12,721 nucleotides of DNA, from NCBI GenBank assembly GCA_012799265.1, contig JAAZLP010000064.1, forward strand, positions 1 to 12,721. Reading direction: 5' to 3'. How positions within the stretch are numbered: the first letter of the stretch is position 1; every line of letters begins with the position of its first letter. The position numbers and the translations under genes are program-made. Below the pieces are notes generated by a model. It worked only from the letters and a program-made list of their open reading frames with translations, made no database searches and was not told the DNA's origin. Shown here in pieces: positions 6,237 through 12,721 of the stretch. The stretch comes from Phyllobacteriaceae bacterium. GTDB taxonomy: Bacteria; Pseudomonadota; Alphaproteobacteria; Rhizobiales; Devosiaceae.

Positions 6237-7418
6237 ATGGCTGATACGCCCCACACCGCACCGGCGGTAAGACCGGCTAACCCCAATTTTTCGTCGGGCC
6301 CATGTGCCAAGCGTCCAGGCTGGACGGTTGAAGCCCTCGCTGGCGCCTTGACCGGCCGTTCGCACCGCGCCAAGATCGCCAAGGCCCGCATCCAGCAGGC
6401 TATCGATCTGACCCGCGAGCTGCTCGAAGTTCCGGCTGACTACCGCATCGGTATCGTCCCCGCGTCCGACACCGGCGCTGTCGAAATGTTCCTCTGGAGC
6501 GCTCTGGGTGCTCGTGGCGTCGACATGCTGGCCTGGGAATCCTTCGGCGCTGGCTGGGTTACCGATGTTCAGAAGCAGCTCAAGCTCGATGATGTCCGCG
6601 TTCTCGACGCCCCCTATGGCGAACTGCCGGACCTGACCCAGGTCGACTTCACCCGTGACGTCGTCTTCACCTGGAACGGCACGACCTCGGGCGTCCGCGT
6701 TCCCAACGCTGACTGGATCCCGGCCGACCGTGAAGGCCTGACCATCTGCGACGCCACCTCGGCTGCCTTCGCCCAGAAGCTCGACTTCGCCAAGCTCGAC
6801 GTCGTGACCTTCTCCTGGCAGAAGGCCCTCGGCGGCGAAGCTGCCCACGGCATCCTGATCCTGTCGCCCCGCGCTGTGGAACGTCTTGAAACCTACAAGC
6901 CGGATCGTCCGCTGCCGAAGATCTTCCGCATGACCAAGGGTGGCAAGCTCATCGAAGGCATCTTCAAGGCTGAAACGATCAACACCGTTTCGATGATCTG
7001 CATCGAAGACGCGATCGACGCCATGAACTGGGGCAAGGAAATCGGTGGTCTTCCGGCCATGCAGGCCCGCGCCGATGCCAACTTCAAGGTGCTCGCTGAC
7101 TGGGTGGAAAAGACCGATTGGGTCGACTTCCTCGCCAAGAAGCCGGAATACCGCTCGAACACCTCGGTCTGCCTCTCGATCGTCGATCCGGAGATCACCG
7201 CACTGGACGCTGATGGCCAGGCCGCCTTCGCCAAGGCGATCGTTGCCCGCCTCGACAAGCTCGGCGTCGGTTATGACTTCGGCTCTTATAAGGACGCTCC
7301 GGCAGGCCTGCGCATCTGGGCCGGTTCGACCATCGAAGCTTCCGACCTTGCAGCGCTGACGCCGTGGCTCGACTGGGCCTTCGCGGAAGAAAAGGCTGCC
7401 CTCAAGGCTGCTGCCTGA
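6237..7418 (+). CDS. serC: Phosphoserine aminotransferase (Methanosarcina-type SerC)
   Basis: SerC is a cytosolic, pyridoxal-phosphate enzyme. It converts 3-phosphohydroxypyruvate and glutamate to phosphoserine and 2-oxoglutarate, the second step of serine synthesis. The 393-residue protein shows the entry motif NPNFSSGPCAKRPGW (15-29), RSHRAKI (41-47), the CDATSAAF segment (171-178) and the cofactor lysine K196 in TFSWQKALGGEAAHG. This motif set belongs to the subgroup called Methanosarcina type, usual in Alphaproteobacteria, and differs from the E. coli form. I chose the ATG at 6237 because GGGAGGG (6221-6227) precedes it and homologous sequence begins there; the longer open frame from 6150 would run through the promoter and leader. 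Codon use is strongly biased (Lys almost all AAG), which suggests high expression. serA follows after 154 bp. Confidence 0.96.
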   Translation: MADTPHTAPAVRPANPNFSSGPCAKRPGWTVEALAGALTGRSHRAKIAKARIQQAIDLTRELLEVPADYRIGIVPASDTGAVEMFLWSALGARGVDMLAWESFGAGWVTDVQKQLKLDDVRVLDAPYGELPDLTQVDFTRDVVFTWNGTTSGVRVPNADWIPADREGLTICDATSAAFAQKLDFAKLDVVTFSWQKALGGEAAHGILILSPRAVERLETYKPDRPLPKIFRMTKGGKLIEGIFKAETINTVSMICIEDAIDAMNWGKEIGGLPAMQARADANFKVLADWVEKTDWVDFLAKKPEYRSNTSVCLSIVDPEITALDADGQAAFAKAIVARLDKLGVGYDFGSYKDAPAGLRIWAGSTIEASDLAALTPWLDWAFAEEKAALKAAA

Positions 7419-7441
7419 TTTCTGGCTGACTAACCCTACCC

Positions 7442-7470
7442 CGTCATTGCCCGGCTCAGCCGGGCAATCT
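7442..7470. repeat. REP-like palindrome between serC and serA
   Basis: ATTGCCCGGC (7446-7455) and GCCGGGCAAT (7459-7468) form a perfect 10-bp stem with a TCA loop, preceded by CGTC and followed by CTC. The shape and wording (CGTCATTGCC...GGCAATC) match small dispersed palindromes that recur in intergenic regions of many Rhizobiales chromosomes. There is no T-tract, so it is not a classical terminator. It could stabilise the upstream serC mRNA or reduce read-through into serA. Only one copy is seen here, so dispersal is inferred. Confidence 0.65.
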
Positions 7471-7525
7471 CTGGCCACCCATTATTCGGGTGACGGCGGC
7501 GCAGGGCCTATTCCACCTCATTCAT

Positions 7526-7551
7526 GCGGACGGGTGCAGCCCGGTTTCCGC
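7526..7551 (+). promoter_or_regulatory. Stem-loop in the serA leader
   Basis: GCGGA (7526-7530) pairs with TCCGC (7547-7551). Inside it CGGG (7531-7534) pairs with CCCG (7540-7543) around a TGCAG loop, leaving a three-base bulge GTT. The structure ends 21 bp before the serA ATG. A second weak symmetry, TTGGA (7560-7564) / TCCAA (7568-7572), overlaps the weak serA ribosome site and could mask it. A role in translation control is inference; no known motif is recognised. Confidence 0.35.
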
Positions 7552-7572
7552 AAACCAGATTGGAAAATCCAA

Positions 7573-9156
7573 ATGGCAAAAGTACTCGTTTCGGACAAGC
7601 TGAGCCCCACCGCCGTCCAGATCTTCAAGGACAATGGCGTCGAGGTCGACTACCTGCCGGATCTCGGCAAGGACAAGGAAAAGCTGCTCGAAGTCATCGG
7701 TCAGTATGATGGCCTGGCCATCCGTTCCGCCACCAAGGTGACCGAAAAGGTCATCGCCGCTGCGACCAATCTCAAGGTCATCGGCCGCGCCGGTATCGGT
7801 GTCGACAATGTCGACATTCCGGCAGCTACCAAGAAGGGCATCATCGTGATGAACACGCCCTTCGGAAACTCGATCACCACTGCTGAACACGCCATTGCCA
7901 TGATGATGGCCCTGGCCCGCCAGCTGCCGGAAGCCGACGCCTCGACCCGCGCTTCGAAGTGGGAAAAGAACCGCTTCATGGGCGTCGAAGTCACCAACAA
8001 GACCCTTGGACTCATCGGCGCCGGCAATATCGGTTCGATCGTTGCCGACCGCGCCATCGGCCTCAAGATGAAGGTCATCGCATACGACCCGTTCCTCACC
8101 CCGGAACGCGCTCAGACGCTGGGTGTCGAAAAGGTTGAACTGGAAGACCTGCTTGCCCGCGCCGACTTCATCACGCTGCACACCCCGCTGATCGAAGCGA
8201 CCCGCAACATTCTCAATGCGGAAAACCTCGCCAAGACCAAGAAGGGCGTTCGCATCATCAACTGCGCCCGTGGCGGCCTGATCGATGAAGCCGCTCTCTA
8301 TGACGCGCTAAAGTCCGGTCATGTTGCCGGCGCCGCTCTCGACGTGTTCCTCGAAGAACCGGCTGTCAACAACCCGCTGTTCGACCTGCCGAACGTCATC
8401 TGCACCCCGCACCTTGGCGCATCGACCACCGAAGCCCAGGAAAACGTGGCGCTGCAGGTTGCCGAACAGATCTCGGCCTACCTGATGACCGGCGAAATCA
8501 CCAATGCGCTGAACTTCCCGTCCATCTCGGCCGAAGAAGCTCCGATCATCACCCCGTGGGTGAAGCTCGCCGAAACGCTAGGTTCCTTCGCTGGCCAGCT
8601 GACCGAAACCGGCATCAAGGGCATCCAGATCGAGTTCGAAGGCACCCCGGCAACGCTCAACACCCGCCCGATGATTGCCGCTGCAATCAATGGCGTGCTG
8701 AAGCCGTCGCTCGGTGACATCAACATGGTCTCGGCCCCGCAGATCGCCAAGGACCGCGGCATTGTGGTGGAAACCACCACCCGCGACCAGCAGGGTGCAT
8801 ATGAAGGCTATATCCGCCTGACCATCACCACCGAGCGCCAGACCCGCGGCATCGCCGGTACGCTCTTTGCCAATGGCAAGTCGCGCGTCATCCAGGTCAA
8901 GGACATCAACATGGAAGCGGAACTCACCCCGTCCATGCTCTATGTCACCAACGAGGACAAGCCGGGCCATATCGGCCGTCTGGGCACCCTGCTGGGCTCG
9001 CTGGGCGTCAACATCGCTAACTTCAACCTCGGCCGCGCCGAAGTTGGTGGCGACGCGATTGCGCTCGTCTCGATCGACGGCACCCTGAGCGACGAACAGC
9101 TGGCCCAGATCGCCGCGTTGGAAGGCGTCAAGCAGGCCAAGGCCCTGCGCTTCTAG
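7573..9156 (+). CDS. serA: D-3-phosphoglycerate dehydrogenase (long form with C-terminal ACT domain)
   Basis: SerA oxidises 3-phosphoglycerate to 3-phosphohydroxypyruvate with NAD+, the first committed step of serine synthesis, in the cytosol. The 527-residue protein has a split substrate domain (about 1-98 and 290-315). The NAD domain carries GAGNIG (149-154), and the catalytic residues are R233 (CARGG), E262 (LEEPA) and H280 (TPHLGAST). An intervening allosteric-substrate-binding-type domain (about 320-450) and an ACT domain (about 455-527, MLYVTNEDKPGHIGRLG) follow. This long layout is that of Mycobacterium and Bacillus SerA, where the ACT domain commonly binds serine for feedback control; inhibition here is inferred. 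I chose the ATG at 7573 (MAKVLVSDKL); earlier in-frame codons would read through the REP-like hairpin. The ribosome site (GGAAAA) is weak. Codon bias resembles serC. Confidence 0.97.
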   Translation: MAKVLVSDKLSPTAVQIFKDNGVEVDYLPDLGKDKEKLLEVIGQYDGLAIRSATKVTEKVIAAATNLKVIGRAGIGVDNVDIPAATKKGIIVMNTPFGNSITTAEHAIAMMMALARQLPEADASTRASKWEKNRFMGVEVTNKTLGLIGAGNIGSIVADRAIGLKMKVIAYDPFLTPERAQTLGVEKVELEDLLARADFITLHTPLIEATRNILNAENLAKTKKGVRIINCARGGLIDEAALYDALKSGHVAGAALDVFLEEPAVNNPLFDLPNVICTPHLGASTTEAQENVALQVAEQISAYLMTGEITNALNFPSISAEEAPIITPWVKLAETLGSFAGQLTETGIKGIQIEFEGTPATLNTRPMIAAAINGVLKPSLGDINMVSAPQIAKDRGIVVETTTRDQQGAYEGYIRLTITTERQTRGIAGTLFANGKSRVIQVKDINMEAELTPSMLYVTNEDKPGHIGRLGTLLGSLGVNIANFNLGRAEVGGDAIALVSIDGTLSDEQLAQIAALEGVKQAKALRF

Positions 9157-9185
9157 TCAGCGCACCATCCCTGCTCTAAATCTTG

Positions 9186-9216
9186 AGCCAGCGCCTCCGG
9201 GCGCTGGCTTTTTCTT
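9186..9216 (+). terminator. Rho-independent terminator of serA
   Basis: AGCCAGCGCC (9186-9195) and GGCGCTGGCT (9200-9209) form a perfect 10-bp stem around TCCG, followed by TTTTTCTTT (9208-9216 region). It lies 29 bp after the serA stop. Its T-tract ends directly at the GGGGG ribosome site of the next small gene. Confidence 0.93.
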
Positions 9217-9223
9217 TGGGGGA

Positions 9224-9481
9224 ATGATGGACGCCAATACGATCGCCGCCGTTCTTGGTCTCTTGTTAGCGCTCGGCTATGGCGGATTTCTCGTCTGGGA
9301 GATGGTCAATCCCAATGGGGGCGACGAGCACGTCTCCCACCTCTCCAAGCCCGTCAGCAAAAAGAGCGCACCGCGCGAATACACAGCCATCGGCGCCTAC
9401 CGCCTACTCCTCCTCGCCGCCTGCATCGCCATGGCCATTTATGCCGTTGGCCGTCTGGCGGGCTGGTGGGGCGCACTTTAA
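9224..9481 (+). CDS. Small two-helix membrane protein (85 aa), unknown function
   Basis: The 85-residue protein has a hydrophobic N-terminal helix (about 6-27, IAAVLGLLLALGYGGFLVW) and a second near 60-80 (LLLLAACIAMAIYAVGRLAG). A polar, lysine-rich loop (about 30-57) joins them. I recognise no family. Two adjacent ATG codons (9224 and 9227) are possible starts, and GGGGG at 9218-9222 is the likely ribosome site. That site directly follows the T-tract of the serA terminator, so expression needs read-through or a promoter near the serA end; TCTAAA (9175-9180) is only a weak -10 candidate. It ends 2 bp from the convergent transporter gene with no terminator between them. Confidence 0.72.
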   Translation: MMDANTIAAVLGLLLALGYGGFLVWEMVNPNGGDEHVSHLSKPVSKKSAPREYTAIGAYRLLLLAACIAMAIYAVGRLAGWWGAL

Positions 9482-9483
9482 CC

Positions 9484-10443
9484 TTAGGCGCCTGTAGCAG
9501 CCAGTTTGCGCCGTGCTGCCCATTCGGCCAGCACGATCCCGGCAATGATCAGCGCCGCCGCGGTGAAGTGATAAAGCTGCAAGGCCTCACCCAGAATGAT
9601 CACTGAACCGAGTGTCCCGAAGACCGGGATAAGATTGTGGCTCGGCGCCGCGCGATTGGCACCGACCAGTTCCACGCCGCGGGCATAAGCCACCTGGCTG
9701 AACATGGATGGGAAGATGGCGACATAGGCGATCACCAGCCAGACCGAGAGGGGGGCCGAGCCCAGTCGCGCGATCTCTGCACCGGCATCGCGGAAGAGGA
9801 ACAGCATGATCACGGCCGTAATGGCCGCGCCCGAGAACGACACCGCCATGAAGCTCATGAGGTCCATCTTCGGCCGGAAGCGCAGGGCCAGCGTGTAACC
9901 GGTATAGGCAAAGCAGGCGAGGATGACGAAAAGGTCGCCGAGATTGAAGTCGAGCGACAGGATTCGCGACGCATCACCATGCGTTGCCGTCAGCAGCACG
10001 CCAAAAATTGCCAGCAACACGCCCACGATCTGTAGCCAGCGCGCCTTCACCCGGAAAAAGATGAAATTGCACGCCAGAATCAGCATGGGCAGGGAAGCCT
10101 GGACAATGGCTGCGTTGACGCCGCTCGTGGTCTGTACGCCAATATAGAGCAGCCCGTTGAACAGCGCATAACCGACGGCACCAAAGGCCATCAGCGCAAG
10201 CCAGTTGGCTTTGACGACAGCCCAATCTTTTTGCAGAGCCTTCCAGGCAAACGGGATGATCACCAGCGTTGCCAGCACGCAGCGCGCCGCGAGCAGCATG
10301 TATGGGTCGATCTCGCCGACCACCAGCTTGGCGGCAATCAGATTTCCACCCCAAAATAGCGGGGCTAAAATCAGCAAAAGGTAGGGCTGGTTGAGAATGC
10401 CGGCGATTATGCCGCTATTTTCGTGCTCTTGCGGCTTTGTCAT
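9484..10443 (-). CDS. EamA/DMT-superfamily transporter
   Basis: This 319-residue inner-membrane protein has about ten helices in two homologous EamA repeats (about 20-153 and 168-307). Typical features are LAPLFWGGNLIAAKLVVGEIDP (split here: helix 1 near 27-41, then the loop), the first-repeat end GVLLAIFGVLLTA, and the second-repeat segment PVFGTLGSVIILGEAL (273-288). Family members mostly export amino acids, metabolites or drugs; the substrate cannot be read from sequence. Placement between serine and purine genes makes amino-acid export an easy guess but not evidence. I chose the ATG at 10443 because the first helix follows at the usual distance. The frame stays open to 10536, but the extra 31 residues are Cys-rich and unlike the family. 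The ribosome site is weak. Confidence 0.9.
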   Translation of the reverse strand: MTKPQEHENSGIIAGILNQPYLLLILAPLFWGGNLIAAKLVVGEIDPYMLLAARCVLATLVIIPFAWKALQKDWAVVKANWLALMAFGAVGYALFNGLLYIGVQTTSGVNAAIVQASLPMLILACNFIFFRVKARWLQIVGVLLAIFGVLLTATHGDASRILSLDFNLGDLFVILACFAYTGYTLALRFRPKMDLMSFMAVSFSGAAITAVIMLFLFRDAGAEIARLGSAPLSVWLVIAYVAIFPSMFSQVAYARGVELVGANRAAPSHNLIPVFGTLGSVIILGEALQLYHFTAAALIIAGIVLAEWAARRKLAATGA

Positions 10444-10571
10444 CTTCGCCGGTGTGATGTAAGGACAATCGGACTTATCAGTTATTTGGCCGCATTCATA
10501 CTCGACAAACGCGGTTGAAGAGCAAGTCCTGAGCATGAAATTGGGTGCGGCTCATTGCGACCGCACCTGTT

Positions 10572-10590
10572 GGCACGTGTGGAGCGTGCC
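10572..10590 (+). promoter_or_regulatory. Small hairpin in the purA upstream region
   Basis: GGCACG (10572-10577) and CGTGCC (10585-10590) form a perfect 6-bp stem around TGTGGAG, ending 21 bp before the purA ATG. The purA ribosome site itself is weak (GGGA, 10597-10600, 11 bp from the start). No convincing promoter was found in the 168-bp gap to the divergent transporter start. The hairpin may be chance; it is recorded because serA has a stem-loop at the same distance from its start. Confidence 0.25.
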
Positions 10591-10611
10591 TCCTTTGGGA
10601 AAGACTGGATT

Positions 10612-11901
10612 ATGGCGAATGTGGTTGTCGTCGGCTCGCAGTGGGGCGACGAGGGCAAAGGCAAGATCGTGGACTGGCTTTCGGAGCGTGCCGACGTTGT
10701 CGTGCGCTTCCATGGTGGCCACAACGCCGGCCACACGCTGGTCATTGATGGCGTAAGCTACAAGCTGGCGCTGCTGCCTTCGGGTCTCGTGCAGGGCAAG
10801 CTCTCGGTGATCGGCAATGGCGTGGTCGTTGACCCCCACCACTTTGTCGCCGAAATGGCCAAGCTGCGCGCTCAGGGCGTTGAAATCACGCCGGAAATCC
10901 TGCGCATCGCGGACAATGCCCCGCTGATCCTCTCCATTCACCGCGAGCTCGACGGCATCCGCGAAGACGGCAGCGCCGGCATCAAGATTGGTACCACCCG
11001 TCGCGGTATCGGCCCGGCTTATGAAGACAAGGTTGGCCGTCGCGCCATCCGCGTCATCGACCTGGCCGAGCCGGAAACGCTCATGCCCAAGATCGAGCGT
11101 CTCCTAACCCACCACAATGCGCTGCGTCGCGGCATGAACCTGCCGGAAGTCCAGGCGCAGACTCTTTACGACGAGCTGACCTCGATCTCCGGCGAAATCC
11201 TGCCCTTCATGGATCAGGTCTGGAAGGTGCTGGATGACAAGCGCCGCGACGGCGCGCGCATCCTCTTCGAAGGCGCCCAGGGCGCTCTTCTCGACAATGA
11301 CCACGGCACCTACCCGTTCGTCACCTCATCCAACACCGTTGCCGGCCAGGCTGCCGCCGGTTCGGGCCTCGGCCCGACGGCCATCGGCTATGTCCTCGGC
11401 ATCACCAAGGCCTACACGACCCGCGTTGGCGAAGGCCCCTTCCCCTGCGAACTCAACGACGAAATCGGTCAGCACCTGGCCACTGTCGGCCGCGAAGTTG
11501 GTGTGAACACCGGTCGCGCACGCCGATGCGGCTGGTTCGACGCGGTTCTGGTCCGTCAGACCGTCAAGACATCGGGCATCACCGGCATCGCGCTGACCAA
11601 GCTCGACGTTCTCGACGGACTCAAGGAGATCAAGGTCTGCGTCGGATACGAGCTTGATGGATCACGGATTGATTATTTGCCTGCCTCAATGGGGGCACAG
11701 GCACGCGTTAAGCCGATTTACGAGACCCTCGAGGGCTGGTCGGAAACCACTGCGGGCGCACGCAGCTGGGCCGAACTGCCGGCACAGGCGGTCAAGTATG
11801 TTCGCTATATCGAAGAACTGATTGGTGCTCCGATTGCTCTCTTGTCCACATCGCCAGAACGCGCAGACACGATCCTTGTCGTAGACCCGTTCCAAGACTA
11901 A
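10612..11901 (+). CDS. purA: Adenylosuccinate synthetase
   Basis: PurA joins IMP and aspartate with GTP to make adenylosuccinate, the committed step from IMP to AMP, in the cytosol. The 429-residue length is normal. Signatures are clear: GSQWGDEGKGK (8-18) with catalytic D13, HNAGHT with catalytic H41, TTRRGIGPAYEDK, FEGAQGALLDNDHGTYPFVT, GEGPFPCEL, TGRARRCGWFDAV, LTKLDVLDGL and the C-terminal LLSTSPERADTI. The ATG at 10612 starts the conserved MANVVVVGSQWGD; the frame is open 19 codons further back with no homology. The ribosome site is weak. A proline-rich gene follows after 48 bp without a terminator and may be cotranscribed. Confidence 0.98.
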   Translation: MANVVVVGSQWGDEGKGKIVDWLSERADVVVRFHGGHNAGHTLVIDGVSYKLALLPSGLVQGKLSVIGNGVVVDPHHFVAEMAKLRAQGVEITPEILRIADNAPLILSIHRELDGIREDGSAGIKIGTTRRGIGPAYEDKVGRRAIRVIDLAEPETLMPKIERLLTHHNALRRGMNLPEVQAQTLYDELTSISGEILPFMDQVWKVLDDKRRDGARILFEGAQGALLDNDHGTYPFVTSSNTVAGQAAAGSGLGPTAIGYVLGITKAYTTRVGEGPFPCELNDEIGQHLATVGREVGVNTGRARRCGWFDAVLVRQTVKTSGITGIALTKLDVLDGLKEIKVCVGYELDGSRIDYLPASMGAQARVKPIYETLEGWSETTAGARSWAELPAQAVKYVRYIEELIGAPIALLSTSPERADTILVVDPFQD

Positions 11902-11949
11902 GAAATTTTGATACAAGACTGCGCTGCAAGAGTGAGTACCAAGTAGCCC

Positions 11950-12721
11950 ATGGCGGATTACAAGGAGCTGTTGCGTCGGGCAATCTCGGCGCTGCCGGAG
12001 AATAACGGGGCTGCGCGTCGCGCAGTCTACGAGAAGGCGCGTTCGGCTCTGGTGGGGCAATTGCGTGCCATCACGCCCCCGTTGCCGGCGCGAGATATCA
12101 CCCAGCATCGACTGCAGCTCGAAGACTGTATCCGCCAGGTTGAGCAGGAGGCCAGCGAGGCCGTCATCAGCCTTGGTCGCGAAATGGCTGCGGCGGCACG
12201 TCCTACAGTGACGGCGCCGCCCCGCCCTGCTCCGCCGCCGTCGAAGGCGGAACCGGCGTTTGTGGCCAAACCCGAGCCAAAGCCTGAGCCTACGCCTGAG
12301 CCTGAGCCGACACCCGAGCCCGTCGTCGCCAAGGCGCCGGAGCCGGAGCCAAAGGCCCCCGACCCCGTGTTCGTGGCGCCTCAGGAGAAGCCTGAGCCCA
12401 TCGCACCTGTCGTCGAAGAACCGGCCCCCGAGCCGGTCAAGGCTGCAGAACCAGAACCGACCCACGCGCCCTCGATCGAGGACATCATCGCCGCTGCAGC
12501 GGCAACCAGCGGCATCGAACTCACCCCTGCTGATGCCCCGACCGCTTCGCCCGCAAAACCGGTCGAAAGCCCAGTTCCTGCGGCGGCCACGCCGCTAGCG
12601 CCGGTTGAAAGCAAACCGCCTTTCTTTGCCACGCGCCGCGAACCGAGCACCGCGCCGGCCGCCAACAGCACCATTGTCCCGGTTGCCAGCGCGCCTCCGG
12701 CCGCACGGATCGAGCCGAGCC
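11950..12721 (+). CDS. Ala/Pro/Glu-rich protein downstream of purA (partial, runs off the window)
   Basis: An open frame of 257 codons continues past the window end. An in-frame TAG at 11944-11946 fixes the ATG at 11950 as the earliest start; no good ribosome site precedes it. Residues 1-82 form a charged, helical N-domain (MADYKELLRRAISALPENNG, then an ARRAVYEKAR helix and an ITQHRLQLEDCIRQVEQEAS helix) that reads as a conserved fold. Residues about 84-172 are Pro/Glu/Ala/Lys-rich with PEP-type repeats (densest at 107-124), followed by an Ala/Pro/Thr-rich stretch. No membrane segment is seen in the visible part. I recall similar proteins after purA in Rhizobiales, with no known function. The antisense reading frame here is a composition artefact. 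Confidence 0.75.
   Translation, partial: MADYKELLRRAISALPENNGAARRAVYEKARSALVGQLRAITPPLPARDITQHRLQLEDCIRQVEQEASEAVISLGREMAAAARPTVTAPPRPAPPPSKAEPAFVAKPEPKPEPTPEPEPTPEPVVAKAPEPEPKAPDPVFVAPQEKPEPIAPVVEEPAPEPVKAAEPEPTHAPSIEDIIAAAAATSGIELTPADAPTASPAKPVESPVPAAATPLAPVESKPPFFATRREPSTAPAANSTIVPVASAPPAARIEPS

Noticed and set aside
7446..7468. serC-serA palindrome as a Rho-independent terminator
   Set aside because: The stem is strong, but no T-tract follows (ATCTCTGG), and the next gene belongs to the same pathway, so a REP-like element fits better.
6081..7478. A 465-codon open frame on the minus strand across serC
   Set aside because: It lies wholly opposite serC, has no recognisable domain, and arises because the biased GC-rich third positions of serC remove antisense stops.
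7522..8181. A 219-codon minus-strand open frame opposite the start of serA
   Set aside because: Shadow of serA; Asp/Gly-rich composition without motifs or a ribosome site.
10444..10536. N-terminal extension of the EamA transporter by 31 residues
   Set aside because: The extra residues are Cys-rich and unlike the family, and the normal distance to helix 1 is met from the ATG at 10443.
12268..12321. PEP-type repeats suggesting a TonB-like periplasm-spanning protein
   Set aside because: There is no N-terminal membrane anchor, which TonB needs before the repeat, and the visible part lacks a TonB C-terminal domain; low-complexity linkers of this kind are common.
12268..12321. Short repeats considered as a CRISPR array
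   Set aside because: The repeats are codon-sized, irregular and inside an open reading frame, with no constant spacer length.
11686..12465. A 259-codon minus-strand Arg/Leu-rich open frame over the end of purA and the proline-rich gene
   Set aside because: Its low-complexity Arg/Leu runs are the reverse reading of the Pro/Glu repeats; the plus-strand frames have clear homology or structure.

Overview
The window looks like chromosome from a high-GC alphaproteobacterium of the order Hyphomicrobiales (Rhizobiales), most like Devosia and its relatives. The evidence is: a serC-serA pair with the 'Methanosarcina-type' phosphoserine transaminase common in Alphaproteobacteria; a short structured leader before serC resembling the alphaproteobacterial serC RNA motif; a Rhizobiales-style dispersed palindrome between serC and serA; and a purA gene followed by an Ala/Pro/Glu-rich protein of a kind I recall beside purA in this order. 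The family placement is inference from gene content and was not computed. I see no tRNA, rRNA, CRISPR array, insertion sequence, prophage or integrase. This is mostly core and ordinary accessory chromosome, and I found no convincing novel multi-gene system.

Layout. Bases 1-54 are the last codons of an outer-membrane beta-barrel protein, closed by a strong terminator. A plus-strand pair follows (180-1556): a GFA-type zinc enzyme and a DenD-like NAD-dependent dehydrogenase, 3 bp apart. Convergent to them is a six-helix membrane EAL phosphodiesterase (1560-2915). Across a 164-bp gap holding a perfect 17-bp inverted repeat lies a divergent DUF998 membrane protein (3080-3691). A hairpin with A/T flanks (3707-3744) ends both that gene and the convergent sorbosone-dehydrogenase-like PQQ enzyme (3770-5074). 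Two small conserved-looking proteins follow (5319-5588 and 5699-6034, the latter probably DUF2322).

The centre is the serine-biosynthesis block, serC (6237-7418) and serA (7573-9156). SerA oxidises 3-phosphoglycerate and SerC transaminates the product; serB is not in the window. A candidate sigma-70-like promoter (6150-6178) would start transcripts just before two small hairpins, the second of which holds the serC Shine-Dalgarno in its loop. Between serC and serA sit a REP-like palindrome and a second hairpin close to the serA start. serA ends in a strong terminator whose T-tract runs straight into the ribosome site of a small two-helix membrane protein (9224-9481).

The right end has a convergent EamA/DMT exporter-like gene (9484-10443), then purA (10612-11901, adenylosuccinate synthetase) and an Ala/Pro/Glu-rich protein that runs off the window (11950 onward). 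No gene-free stretch exceeds 300 bases. The longest, 5075-5318 (244 bp) and 6035-6236 (202 bp), are covered under the neighbouring features. The most rewarding second looks are the serC leader, the serC-serA intergenic structures, the 17-bp inverted repeat and the partial protein after purA.
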